The translations under genes were made by a program, and so were the position numbers. Source: Paenibacillus sp. N3.4 (GTDB taxonomy: Bacteria > Bacillota > Bacilli > Paenibacillales > NBRC-103111). From it: 53,029 nucleotides of DNA. The stretch is taken from contig NZ_VRTT01000053.1 of NCBI RefSeq assembly GCF_008017805.1, forward strand, positions 1 to 53,029, written 5' to 3'. This document shows, in pieces, positions 8,412 through 17,752 of the stretch; within the stretch, counting starts at the first letter, position 1; each line of letters starts with the position of its first letter. Below the pieces are notes generated by a model. The model had not been told where the DNA came from, searched no databases, and saw only the letters and a list, made by a program, of their open reading frames with translations.

Positions 8412-11200
8412 TGAAGCGAAAAGAGATAAAGCTGAATCGTTTTTTGTTGCTTTTCTCCCTTTCGATCGTTTCGCTGATGCTCATCATTATCGGCTATGTC
8501 CTTTATGTGAAAACCGTACGTTATATTGATGAGAAAACCGATATGGTGCAAGCCATGAAATTAAATCAAACAACCGCGGATGTGCGCAAACAATTCGAAG
8601 ATATTTACCAAACCATAGATAGTTTGCGTAATAACACCATATTAATTCAATCGTTGGACAAATTAGAGCGGCCAAACGCAACATCGTATGAAAAGGTGAG
8701 CTTGTCGCAAAACGTAGAGTCCTCCCTATTTAATTTGAATAAAGGAAATGAGTTCATCAGCGGCATTACGGTTTGGACAAGGGGGGGCCAGTACAGTTCG
8801 AATGCCAAATATTCCTCCTATTATTTTGAAGGCAATCAACTGCCTATTTCCAATCTGGACAATCAGATCAAGTTCGTCTCCTTAAACCAGACTTATCAAG
8901 CATTTGGCTTGAAATCGTTGGACATCAAAGATGACGCGCTGCGAAATCTGCTGGACACATGGAACAAATCAAGTTACTTTATGTGTCCGATCAAAGGTCC
9001 AGAAGGCACACTCGGCATCCTCACGATTAATTTAAATGCAGGGTCGTTCAATCATATTCTTCCATACGGCGAATCGTTGGCGGTCTTGGATTCACTGGAT
9101 CAGGTATTATTTAAGGGGAACGAAGTCACTCCAGAGATCAATGAACTGCTGGAAAATATGGAGAATACGCAGCAAATGGACGGAGTTCCACTCTCGGGGA
9201 AACGATATTTTTTTCGGGATATCGGATTTCATGACATCCGTATCGCTTTGGCCGAAACCGAATCGGGGTTTCACAAAAGGCAATTTCTGACGCTTGGGGG
9301 ATATTCGCTCATCATTTTAGGCGGCAGCGCTTTGCTAACTTTTTTTCTATCGCATTTGATTGGCCGCAAAATTTTGTTCCCCTTGCACAGTCTGATCAGT
9401 TGGATAGGAAGGCAGCGCAGCTTGGAGGAACGGTGGGAACCTGTAGAAGTTGGGCGAAATAGATACAAAAGGTTCACGATGAGGGACCGTTTATTTGTCT
9501 ATTTATTAATAACGATACTGCTTCCTATCTGTCTTTTCGTTACGGTTTTTTATGTGCAATCATCGCGAATCATTACGCAGGAATTGGAAGAAACCTTTTA
9601 TACGTTGTTTGATAAGACAGCTCATAGGGTAGAGTTATTTGCCGATCAAAAAGAATCCGCCATGACCCGGTTGGCTTACGATGCGTTCGTTGTATCCTAC
9701 GTGGATCAACCAAGCGACAACCTTCAACAGCATATGGATCAACTGATATTCGACAGTTTTTTGCCGATTCTCAGTGAGGATGCCATTGGCATCTATAATA
9801 TAAATAATCAATTGATCTACAGCAATCGATATAAGCATGCAACCCAAATCGACCCGGCTTTTTTCGAGCAAATGCGCGCTAGCCGTAAAAATATTTTTTA
9901 CTGGCTTCCACCGACAGATACAGCATCCTCTAAGGTAAGTTTAAGCATAGGCATCGTCGATATTAATCGTTATTCCAGCCCGATTGCTTATATGAAAACG
10001 GATATAAACGGTGTTTTCTTCACCAATTTGTATGCCGATCTGAATGGGAACGGCAGTGAAGCGTTTATCATTGATGAAAACGGACGTATAGTATCCCATC
10101 CTGATATGGGAAGAATAGGGCAGAAAGCCGACATTCCTTTTCAATTGGGTCAATCGGAGGGGACTCTATTCCGCACGGATAACGCCATATATTTTTCCAA
10201 GAAAATGACTGCTTTACCCTGGTATGTGATTGCAAGGTACGATGCTTCGGAGATAAAGGATCAAGTGATACGTCTCTTTTTCGATGATATTTATTTGTTG
10301 GTCATTCTTTTTTTGCTGATTCTCCTATTTTCCTACTTGATGTCACAGTATTTAGTGCAACCGCTAGCTTCCATTCAAGACCGTTATCTGAACATTGATC
10401 TTGAACATGTTAATCAATTAACTCTCCACAAAGCCTTTGCGATCGATGAAGTTGAACAGTTGAGAATTTCTTTTAACTATATGCTGGAGAGGATTCACAG
10501 GCTGGTACAAGATACGCTGGGTGCGAATGAAGAAAGGCTAACCCTTGAATTTGAGAAAAAAGAGCTGCACATGGAGGCGCTGCAGGCACAAATTAATCCC
10601 CATTTCCTTTATAATACACTTGAGAATATCATGTATATGATTGAAAAGGGAGAGCGCCATTTGGCCGTAGATATGATTGGATTACTGAGTCGTCTGTTTC
10701 GATACGCTATGGGGAAAGACAGCCCATTGACGACGCTTAAAGAAGAGATCGTCTACTGTCAGTCCTATTCGAAGATCATGAGTTACCGTTATAAGGACAG
10801 AATTCATTTCGATTGGCATTTGGACGAGTCGCTGAACGAATGTGTCGTTAATAAGATGATCCTCCAACCCATTATTGAGAATGCAATAAGACACACCCTT
10901 AAGACGAATAACAGCGAGATTAGGATTAGGGTCAGCTGTATGAAAAAGGAGCATTGTATCGAAGTGGTCGTAAAGGATAACGGCCCAGGCATAGAACCAA
11001 AAAAGCTGGATGAAATCCGTCTTCATTTGGAGAAAAGAGACCGGCGAAACGTAGGATTATATAATGTGAATAGCAGAATCAAGCTCCATTTTGGTGAGGC
11101 GTACGGCTTATCGATCCATAGTCCGGGTGTTGGAACGACAGTGACAATCCGTCTTCCGTATCAGGGCGTCAACTCGATGGAAGCGTCCTCAAATGTATGA
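8411..11200 (+). CDS. Sensor histidine kinase with two consecutive membrane sensor modules (YesM family)
   Basis: The 929-residue protein is about 330 residues longer than the usual kinase of this class, such as the one at 19289. Four membrane segments are visible at about 8-32, 293-316, 361-381 and 626-648. They enclose two separate extracellular regions of Cache-like character. The kinase core follows: phosphoacceptor H731 in INPHFLYNTLEN, asparagine box IIENAIRH near 820, DNGPGIEP near 857 and GLYNVNSR. The middle of the protein, from MRDRLFVYL at residue 356, looks like a second complete sensor start. It may be a fusion of a stand-alone sensor with a full kinase. Overlap with the response regulator gene confirms the start. 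Confidence 0.88.
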   Translation: MKRKEIKLNRFLLLFSLSIVSLMLIIIGYVLYVKTVRYIDEKTDMVQAMKLNQTTADVRKQFEDIYQTIDSLRNNTILIQSLDKLERPNATSYEKVSLSQNVESSLFNLNKGNEFISGITVWTRGGQYSSNAKYSSYYFEGNQLPISNLDNQIKFVSLNQTYQAFGLKSLDIKDDALRNLLDTWNKSSYFMCPIKGPEGTLGILTINLNAGSFNHILPYGESLAVLDSLDQVLFKGNEVTPEINELLENMENTQQMDGVPLSGKRYFFRDIGFHDIRIALAETESGFHKRQFLTLGGYSLIILGGSALLTFFLSHLIGRKILFPLHSLISWIGRQRSLEERWEPVEVGRNRYKRFTMRDRLFVYLLITILLPICLFVTVFYVQSSRIITQELEETFYTLFDKTAHRVELFADQKESAMTRLAYDAFVVSYVDQPSDNLQQHMDQLIFDSFLPILSEDAIGIYNINNQLIYSNRYKHATQIDPAFFEQMRASRKNIFYWLPPTDTASSKVSLSIGIVDINRYSSPIAYMKTDINGVFFTNLYADLNGNGSEAFIIDENGRIVSHPDMGRIGQKADIPFQLGQSEGTLFRTDNAIYFSKKMTALPWYVIARYDASEIKDQVIRLFFDDIYLLVILFLLILLFSYLMSQYLVQPLASIQDRYLNIDLEHVNQLTLHKAFAIDEVEQLRISFNYMLERIHRLVQDTLGANEERLTLEFEKKELHMEALQAQINPHFLYNTLENIMYMIEKGERHLAVDMIGLLSRLFRYAMGKDSPLTTLKEEIVYCQSYSKIMSYRYKDRIHFDWHLDESLNECVVNKMILQPIIENAIRHTLKTNNSEIRIRVSCMKKEHCIEVVVKDNGPGIEPKKLDEIRLHLEKRDRRNVGLYNVNSRIKLHFGEAYGLSIHSPGVGTTVTIRLPYQGVNSMEASSNV

Positions 11201-11215
11201 GATTCGTATTATAAA

Positions 11216-11252
11216 CCCCTGATGATAGTGTTACTGATCTCAGGGGCTTCTT
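11216..11252 (+). terminator. Terminator between kinase and binding-protein genes
   Basis: CCCCTGA (11216-11222) pairs with TCAGGGG (11240-11246), with AGT/ACT pairing inside, followed by a T-rich tail. It separates the regulatory pair from the importer operon, which implies a separate promoter for the latter. Confidence 0.65.
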
Positions 11253-11299
11253 ATTTATAATGAATAGGTAAGGCAAGCGATAAGATTAGGGGGATGGAT

Positions 11300-12990
11300 A
11301 TGACAAGTAAAAAAGTAAGCGTTGCCGCACTAAGCTTGGCAGTGGTCTTGATGGCTTCGGGATGTTCGGGGGGGAAAACAACGAGCGAACCGAACGTTAC
11401 CAATGCATCAGACAAGCCGGCGGATACATCGAAAACGCTGGACATCAGTTGGGTTGGCCAAGGGCAAGAGGCAAGATCGAAGACAACAACAAGGTTCAAC
11501 AATTGATTGAAAAGAAATTCAATGTGAAATTGAAAAATCGAAAACTGGATGTAAACAACAAGGAACAAAAAAATCTGATGGTAGCATCGGGAGAATTACC
11601 GGATATCGCCTTCATGGATGCGCCGGAAAAGTTATATTCGGATGCTGTCACCCGAAGCATATCCAAAGAAATGATCATGAAATATGCTCCTAATTACGCT
11701 AAAGTTTTAAGCGATCAGCCGACGGGGTGGAAAATAAATCAAGTTCCTGGTAAGAATGGCGAATATTATGCCCTCACGGGTTATAAACAAGAATGGGATA
11801 ATCTCACTTGGGGTCAAGTTTACCGTCTGGATTGGATGGAAAAACTTGGATTTAAACCTAAAGGGGACATCGTTCCCGTGGGTACTTCCGGCGGTGCCGA
11901 AAGAGTTTTCTTCTCCAAACAAGCGTTTACACTGGATGAAGAGCAGAAAATGTTCGAAGCGTTTGTCAATAACGATCCTGACGGCAACGGTAAAAAGGAT
12001 ACGTATGGTTTGCTTCTGAACAATAGCGATGCATCTTGGGCTTTAAGTACGGAAGCTGGGGCGTTTGGCATTGGTTGGGATTATGGCGCTGGTGCGGATT
12101 ATAATATGGAGGAAAACGGGAAGTTGGTTAGTTATGCGATCAGCCAAAACTATAAAGAGTTTCTGACATATATGGCCTCTTTAAATAAAAAGGGGTATAT
12201 CGATCCGGAATTCACCACATTAAACCGCGCTAAAAGCTGGGAAAAGTTCGCTGCCGGGAAATACGGCGCAGCGCAGGTGCAGGTTCAAGCGGCAGGAATG
12301 GTGCCATTTACGTTCAATCGTCCGCCCGGAAATCTCATCCTGAAGGATCCGAATGCGAAATTCCTTTTTACCCCGCCGCCTATCGGTTTTAAAGGTCAGC
12401 AGGGTTCGGCCGCTTATACGCCTGTAGATGGATTCGGCTACGCGATGGTCATCAAAAAGGATGTCTCGGATGAAAAATTAGCTCGCATTCTCCAGATTTT
12501 TGACTATTTGAACTTGGACAAAGATGGGCTCATGCTCTCAGCGTTTGGTGAAGAAGGAAAAGATTATTCGTGGGAAGCTGAGCCCTATAAGTCGGCTGTC
12601 ATTCCTAAACAGGCAGCGGAAGTCGAAAAAGACGGTATAGGTTACTACAATTTGCCGATCCAATTTGGTAATGTCAATGCGTATTATAGTAATGCTGCCG
12701 TTTCCAAATTGACAGATCTGTATTTTGGTGCCGAAGCAGGCAGGAAAATTGCCTATCGGCCCTTCAAATGGGATTATTCCAATCAAACCAAATTCAATGA
12801 GTTGAAAACCAAATACGATGCAAAATTAAAAACGATAAAGGATGAATTCTTGTTTAAGTCCATTACGGGTGAGCTGAATGTCGATTCTGCTTGGGATGCC
12901 TACGTGAAGAATTGGCGCAGCAGCGGTGGTGATGAGATTCTTGCCGAACTGGAAAAAGCGCCGAAAGTCGCCGATCTCCGTAAGAAGTAA
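11300..12990 (+). pseudogene. Extracellular sugar-binding lipoprotein (LplA/YtcQ-like), frameshifted
   Basis: A lipoprotein signal peptide ending MASGCSGG and about 30 further residues are in one frame. From about 11470 the protein continues in another frame with GKIEDNNKVQQLIEKKF and on to the family's normal end at about 560 residues in total. One extra G in GAGGCAAG would restore the frame. The family captures oligosaccharides for LplB/LplC-type permeases, and those genes follow. ATG 11300 is preferred because AGGGGG lies six bases before it; ATG 11294 touches the site. Because the body of the protein is perfectly preserved, a sequencing error or very recent mutation is likely. Confidence 0.85.
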
Positions 12991-13025
12991 TTTGAAATAA
13001 AGAAAAAACGGATAAGAGTTGGAAC

Positions 13026-13062
13026 GTGGGAGATTTGTCGGAGACAAATCTCCCCACTTTTT
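13026..13062 (+). terminator. Hairpin between binding-protein and permease genes
   Basis: GTGGGAGATTTGTC pairs with GACAAATCTCCCCAC with one bulged base and a GGA loop, followed by a short T run. It sits 36 bases after the binding-protein stop and just before the permease ribosome site. In importer operons such stems usually reduce downstream transcription or protect the upstream message, giving more binding protein than permease. Confidence 0.7.
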
Positions 13063-13078
13063 AGAAAGGCGGAGGAAC

Positions 13079-14029
13079 ATGGCTATCTCAGTTGAAACAT
13101 CAGTCATTAAAGCGAAAACATCCAGAGCTCTGAAGTGGAAAAAAGTAAAAAAAATGAAAATGTTGTATTTTCTTTTGCTTTTGCCTGTCGTGCATCTTGC
13201 TATCTTTCATTATGCGCCGATGTATGGCGTTATCATTGCTTTCAAGGACTTTAAAGCCGGGCTGGGGATTTGGGACAGCCCTTGGAATAATTTTGAACAC
13301 TTTAAAAATATGTTTCATGATTTCGTATTTATAAGAGCACTCCGAAATACCGTCATCATCAGCGTGCTGCGGCTTGTGATAGGCTTTACATTCCCAATCA
13401 TTTTTGCGCTACTGATCAACGAAATCATGCACAATAGATTCAAGAGGACCGTACAAAGTATTTCGTATTTACCGCATTTCATGTCTTGGGTCATTATTGC
13501 CAGCATGGTCGTTGAGGTATTCTCCCCACAACGGGGGGGTGTCAATTACATCATTACCTTTTTCGGCGGAACACCGATCAATTTTTTATCCAGTAAAACT
13601 TATTTTATTCCTCTTCTGCTGATTTCCGATGCCTGGAAGGAAGTGGGCTGGGCGTCGATTCTGTATCTGGCTTCGATATCTTCGATTTCACCGGAGATCT
13701 ATGAAGCGGCGGAATCAGACGGGGCTAACCGTTTCCACAAAATGATTTATATTACACTGCCTTCGCTTATACCTGTGATCACGATCTTATTTCTACTTCG
13801 TTTAGGTCACATTTTATCCGGCGGGTTTGATCAAATTCTTAACTTGTACAGTCCGTTGGTATATGAGGTTGGAGATATTATCGATACCTATGTTTATCGG
13901 GCGGGTCTTGTCGAATTTAGATTAGATTATTCCGCTGCAGTCGGTTTGTTTAAAAACGTGGTGGGGGTTGTTCTGCTTGTCACGGTGAATCAGATTGTGC
14001 GCAAATTCAACGACTATGGGGTGTGGTGA
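13079..14029 (+). CDS. ABC sugar permease, LplB-type
   Basis: This 316-residue membrane protein has about six hydrophobic segments and begins with the usual YFLLLLPVVHLAIFHYAPMYG block of LplB-like permeases. The cytoplasmic loop EAAESDGANRFHKMIYITLP is the EAA motif that contacts the ATPase. Start ATG 13079 is chosen because GGAGGA lies five bases upstream; earlier in-frame codons lie inside the hairpin. No ATPase gene is in the operon, as is common for this family, which shares a multipurpose MsmK-type ATPase encoded elsewhere. The next permease starts almost at its stop codon. Confidence 0.88.
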   Translation: MAISVETSVIKAKTSRALKWKKVKKMKMLYFLLLLPVVHLAIFHYAPMYGVIIAFKDFKAGLGIWDSPWNNFEHFKNMFHDFVFIRALRNTVIISVLRLVIGFTFPIIFALLINEIMHNRFKRTVQSISYLPHFMSWVIIASMVVEVFSPQRGGVNYIITFFGGTPINFLSSKTYFIPLLLISDAWKEVGWASILYLASISSISPEIYEAAESDGANRFHKMIYITLPSLIPVITILFLLRLGHILSGGFDQILNLYSPLVYEVGDIIDTYVYRAGLVEFRLDYSAAVGLFKNVVGVVLLVTVNQIVRKFNDYGVW

Positions 14030-14031
14030 AA

Positions 14032-14943
14032 ATGAGGCTAGTGCAGCAAAGAGCCGGCAGAATCCGTGTCAGACTTCAACCCGGTTGGTGGTTTGTTGGT
14101 TTAAACAGCTTGTTTATGGTTATTTTTTCATTGGTAATCTTGTATCCGTTCTGGCAGGTGGTGGTGTTATCCTTCTCCGACGGAAGAGAAGCGACTACGC
14201 TTGGTTTTCATTTTTGGCCGAAAAATTGGTCCTTTGAAGCTTATCGGTATTTGCTCTCCTCCGGGGAGATCGTTCGGCCCTATATGAACTCGATTTTACG
14301 TACCGCCTTCGGGACTGTATTGGAGGTTTTATTTACCATACTGGCCGCTTATCCGCTTGCCAAGAAAGAACTGCCTTTTCGCGGGGGGCTTACCACGTAT
14401 TTCATCATCCCCTTGTTTTTCAGCGGAGGGTTAATTCCTACTTATCTGATCATTCGCAGCTTGGGGCTGCTCGACAACTTTCTAGTTCTCATCATTCCGG
14501 GGGCCGTTGCCATTTTCAGTATCATCATCATGCGAAATTATTTTATGTCGCTGGATGCAGCTTTGGAGGAATCCGCCGTGATCGACGGGGCCGGTTATGT
14601 AACGCTTCTGTTTAAAATCATCTTGCCGATTTCGACGCCTGTACTGGCCACCATCGCACTTTGGGCTTCAGTCGAGCATTGGAATGCATGGTTTGATGCC
14701 ACGATATATATTCGCAACCGCAATTTGACGGTTATACAAGTGATTATGCGTGAAATGTTGGCATCCGCAAGCGAACAAAGCAATGAATTGACGCTTAATA
14801 ATAATGCGCAGCAGGCGCAACTTGCGATGAGCAACGTTCGCTCTGGTATTGCGCTGCTTTCGATAGGACCCATCATATTGATATATCCATGGATGCAAAA
14901 ATATTTCATTAAAGGAGCTTTGATTGGCTCCGTAAAAGGTTGA
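14032..14943 (+). CDS. ABC sugar permease, LplC/YtcP-type
   Basis: The roughly 303-residue protein has about six membrane segments, the loop LEESAVIDGAGYVTLLFKIILP (EAA motif) and the family C-terminus KGALIGSVKG. ATG 14032 has GGGGTG eight bases upstream; a GTG at 14023, overlapping the preceding gene, is an alternative. It forms the inner-membrane channel with the permease at 13079 and probably takes up the substrate of the lipoprotein at 11300. The permease pseudogene at 26218 is a homologue. Confidence 0.88.
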   Translation: MRLVQQRAGRIRVRLQPGWWFVGLNSLFMVIFSLVILYPFWQVVVLSFSDGREATTLGFHFWPKNWSFEAYRYLLSSGEIVRPYMNSILRTAFGTVLEVLFTILAAYPLAKKELPFRGGLTTYFIIPLFFSGGLIPTYLIIRSLGLLDNFLVLIIPGAVAIFSIIIMRNYFMSLDAALEESAVIDGAGYVTLLFKIILPISTPVLATIALWASVEHWNAWFDATIYIRNRNLTVIQVIMREMLASASEQSNELTLNNNAQQAQLAMSNVRSGIALLSIGPIILIYPWMQKYFIKGALIGSVKG

Positions 14944-14959
14944 AATTTGGAGGGATTGT

Positions 14960-15763
14960 ATGCGTATTCGTTTTGATCTATTTCCCGGCGGAAAGAGCAA
15001 AGCTTTGACGCTAAGTTACGATGACGGACGGGAATTCGACCGGAGCATGGTTCGTATTTTAAATGATTTCGACATCCGGGGGACGTTTCACTTGAATTCC
15101 GGACTTTTGGGGAAACCAGGTTATTTGGATCGTTCGGAAGTGAAAGAATTATTTAGTGGGCATGAGGTGTCAGCTCATACGGTCAGCCATCCATTTCTGA
15201 GTTTGTCTCCAAAGGAAAGAATTGCCGATGAGATCTTGCAGGATCGCCGAGAGTTGGAGCATCTTGCAGAATATCCCGTAAAGGGGTTGTCATACCCTCA
15301 CGGCGCTTGGAACAAGGAGGTTGTGGCGCTGCTTCCTGCACTGGGAGTGGAATATGCTCGAACCACGAATAATCATGGCGGCTTTGACATGCCGGACGAT
15401 TTTTTATTGTGGTCCCCTACTTGCCATCATCGCGATATGCTGGAATTCGGCCAGAAGTTTATCGATGATCGACCGCGTCATCCTCGCATGTCACTGTTAT
15501 ATGTATGGGGTCACAGCTATGAATTTAATAACAATCAAAACTGGGAGCAGCTAGAGCGATTTGGTGAATTGATCGGTCGCCATCCCGATATTTGGTATGC
15601 GACCAATATTGAAATCGTGCTGTACATGAAAGCATTACGCCAATTGCGGTTCGCTGTTTCAGGAGAGTGGGTTCATAATCCTTCCGCCATGTCCGTATGG
15701 TTGAGTTTGGAAGGACAGGCCGTAGAAATAATGCCTGGAGAAATGAAAAAACTGGTCGTATGA
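14960..15763 (+). CDS. Polysaccharide deacetylase family protein (NodB domain)
   Basis: The 267-residue protein shows the metal-binding triad of carbohydrate esterase family 4: D21-D22 in TLSYDDG and the histidines H73 and H77 in SAHTVSH. SYPHGAW is also present. No signal peptide is visible, so it is probably cytoplasmic and may remove N- or O-acetyl groups from imported oligosaccharides. It begins 16 bases after the permease and ends at a terminator, so it belongs to the importer operon. Atypical C-terminal residues (WGHSYEF) mean the exact reaction is uncertain. Confidence 0.82.
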   Translation: MRIRFDLFPGGKSKALTLSYDDGREFDRSMVRILNDFDIRGTFHLNSGLLGKPGYLDRSEVKELFSGHEVSAHTVSHPFLSLSPKERIADEILQDRRELEHLAEYPVKGLSYPHGAWNKEVVALLPALGVEYARTTNNHGGFDMPDDFLLWSPTCHHRDMLEFGQKFIDDRPRHPRMSLLYVWGHSYEFNNNQNWEQLERFGELIGRHPDIWYATNIEIVLYMKALRQLRFAVSGEWVHNPSAMSVWLSLEGQAVEIMPGEMKKLVV

Positions 15764-15804
15764 AACAAAGTATGCGCTGAAAATGGTTGATATAGAAACT
15801 ATAA

Positions 15805-15840
15805 AACGAGTGTTAAAGGTGACTAACCTTAACACTCGTT
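15805..15840. terminator. Bidirectional terminator between convergent operons
   Basis: AACGAGTGTTAAAGGT pairs with AACCTTAACACTCGTT around a four-base loop with one mismatch. It lies between the convergent genes ending at 15763 and 15853. Confidence 0.8.
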
Positions 15841-15852
15841 ATTGTGTAGAAA

Positions 15853-16692
15853 TTATCCTTTAACACTTCCGGCGGTTAAACCTTCAATGAGGAATTTCTG
15901 AATGATAGCAAAGATCAGAATAATCGGAAGGATGATAATGACGCCACTGGCGAGAATGCCTCCCCAGTTGGTCGAGCCCATGCTTTCCATGACCTCGGCG
16001 ATGCCGACCTGGACCGTTTTTGCAGAAAGGGAGTTTGTTAAAATAAGCGAGTATTGGTAATCGTTCCAACCAAGAATAAAGGAATAGAGGCTGATCGCCA
16101 CTAACCCGGGCAAAGCAAGGGGAATCACAACAACAAATAATGTTTTTAATTTCGATGCGCCATCCATGTAGGCCGCTTCTTCCAGATCGATCGGGATTGT
16201 TTTGAAAAAACCGCTCATGATCCAGACGCCAACAGGAATTGTCATTGTGCAATAAATCATCACAAGAATGGTTTTAGTATTCAAAAGCGACATCGAGGAT
16301 GCAAATTTATACCATGGAATCATAATCATCGGTCCCTGAATCATCTGGGCTAATACAAGCAGTACGAATATTAATTTGATCCCTGGAACTTTATATCTGG
16401 CTAAACCATAACCGCTGATACAAGCGATCAATCCTGTTATCAGCGCGGTAATCGCGCAGGTGATCAGAGAGTTGGACAACAATTTGCCAAGCTGGATCCC
16501 TTTTTTTCCGAGAGCCCATGTATAACTATCCAAAGTAAAAGGTGATATCCACCATGTCGGTTTAGAGGCAAATATGGCTTCGTCGCTCTTGAATGAAGTA
16601 TCCAAAAGCCAGAGAAAAGGTACCAAGGTAAAAACTAATAATAGAAACAAAATCGTGTATTTCCATATTCTCATCAAGTAAGTTTCTCTCAT
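15853..16692 (-). CDS. ABC sugar permease, MalG/GanQ-type
   Basis: The 279-residue protein has six membrane segments, the LEEAAYMDGASKLKTLFVVVIP loop that docks the ATPase and the closing LIEGLTAGSVKG of the MalG class. An AAGGGGCGAG site supports the ATG. It starts 11 bases after the MalF-like gene and ends the minus-strand importer operon. It belongs to a different permease class from the LplC-like proteins at 14032 and 26218, so this importer handles another substrate type. Confidence 0.9.
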   Translation of the reverse strand: MRETYLMRIWKYTILFLLLVFTLVPFLWLLDTSFKSDEAIFASKPTWWISPFTLDSYTWALGKKGIQLGKLLSNSLITCAITALITGLIACISGYGLARYKVPGIKLIFVLLVLAQMIQGPMIMIPWYKFASSMSLLNTKTILVMIYCTMTIPVGVWIMSGFFKTIPIDLEEAAYMDGASKLKTLFVVVIPLALPGLVAISLYSFILGWNDYQYSLILTNSLSAKTVQVGIAEVMESMGSTNWGGILASGVIIILPIILIFAIIQKFLIEGLTAGSVKG

Positions 16693-16703
16693 GTTCTCGC
16701 CCC

Positions 16704-17642
16704 TTAACTATTATCTTTACCAAACAATTTGGCATAAACAAATACCATAATCAACACAATCAGCATCGATAAAGTTCCAATAGCAGCGCCTTTGCCTAAA
16801 TCCAAATAAACGAATGCGTGGGTGTATAAATAGGTCGGTAAAATGCTGGTCGTATAACCCGGTCCGCCATTGGTCAATGCCCAGATCATTTCGAACTTCG
16901 TCCAAGATGCAATGATTGAAACCATGCCGGTGACGTACATGATGGGTTTTAACGAAGGTAGTGTTACATAACGGAATCTTTGCCAATTGGTCGCACCGTC
17001 AATTTCTGCAGCCTCCTTCATCTCACTGGAAATTCCCTGTAGTGCGGAAAGCAGCATCAAAGTAACATAGGGGAACCCTTTCCACGTGGAAGTAAGCAGC
17101 AAGGAAGGCCACACCCAAAATTCGTGTCCAAGCCAAACGATGTTGTCCTGTAGCAGGTGCAGCAACTTTAAATAGTAATTGAGTAACCCATATTGTCCGT
17201 CATAAATCCATTTCCAGATGATGCCGATCACAACAACAGGAGAAACCCATGGAACCATCACTAACCCACGCCATAGGCCCCTAAGGCGAAGCTTCTGATT
17301 TAGGATGAGTGCGGCAGGAACAGCAATGAGGAACTGAAGTAACGTGGATCCGATAACCCATACTAGGCTATTCCTAAGAATAAACCAGAAATGATCGTCA
17401 TTCACGGTCAGCTCTTTATAGTTGCTCAATCCTGTGAATTGCATGCCGCCGCCATGAAGAAGCGAATAATTGAAGAAACTGAGACGAATCGTATCGAACA
17501 ACGGATAAAATTGAAAGAACGCCACATATAATACGACTGGCGCAAGCAGTAAATAGCCGAAAGCATACCGTCTGATAAGCGAACGGTGCTGTTTATTTTT
17601 TATGGCAATAGAAGAAGCAGGTTGTTTGATTGGGGTGTCCAT
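16704..17642 (-). CDS. ABC sugar permease, MalF/UgpA-type
   Basis: About 312 residues with the LLLAPVVLYVAFFQFYPL start, six membrane segments and the loop MKEAAEIDGATNWQRFRYVTLP. ATG 17642 is chosen because AAAGGAGG lies upstream; a longer frame upstream would read through the intercistronic hairpin. It pairs with the MalG-like permease and takes substrate from the lipoprotein encoded at 17753. Confidence 0.9.
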   Translation of the reverse strand: MDTPIKQPASSIAIKNKQHRSLIRRYAFGYLLLAPVVLYVAFFQFYPLFDTIRLSFFNYSLLHGGGMQFTGLSNYKELTVNDDHFWFILRNSLVWVIGSTLLQFLIAVPAALILNQKLRLRGLWRGLVMVPWVSPVVVIGIIWKWIYDGQYGLLNYYLKLLHLLQDNIVWLGHEFWVWPSLLLTSTWKGFPYVTLMLLSALQGISSEMKEAAEIDGATNWQRFRYVTLPSLKPIMYVTGMVSIIASWTKFEMIWALTNGGPGYTTSILPTYLYTHAFVYLDLGKGAAIGTLSMLIVLIMVFVYAKLFGKDNS

Positions 17643-17698
17643 AGGTGAACTTCCTCCTTTATTAGAGTAAACTTTCGCATTTTGATCATAAATAAAAA

Positions 17699-17735
17699 CG
17701 GGGAACAGCGACTTATATTTCCTGTCGGTTCCCCG
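17699..17735 (-). terminator. Hairpin between binding-protein and permease genes
   Basis: CGGGGAACAGCGAC and GTCGGTTCCCCG form a long stem with minor mismatches. Its place, between the lipoprotein gene and the MalF-like gene, mirrors the hairpin at 13026 and suggests the same damping of permease expression. No clear T run follows on the minus strand. Confidence 0.55.
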
Positions 17736-17752
17736 AAGCATGCTGACTAACG

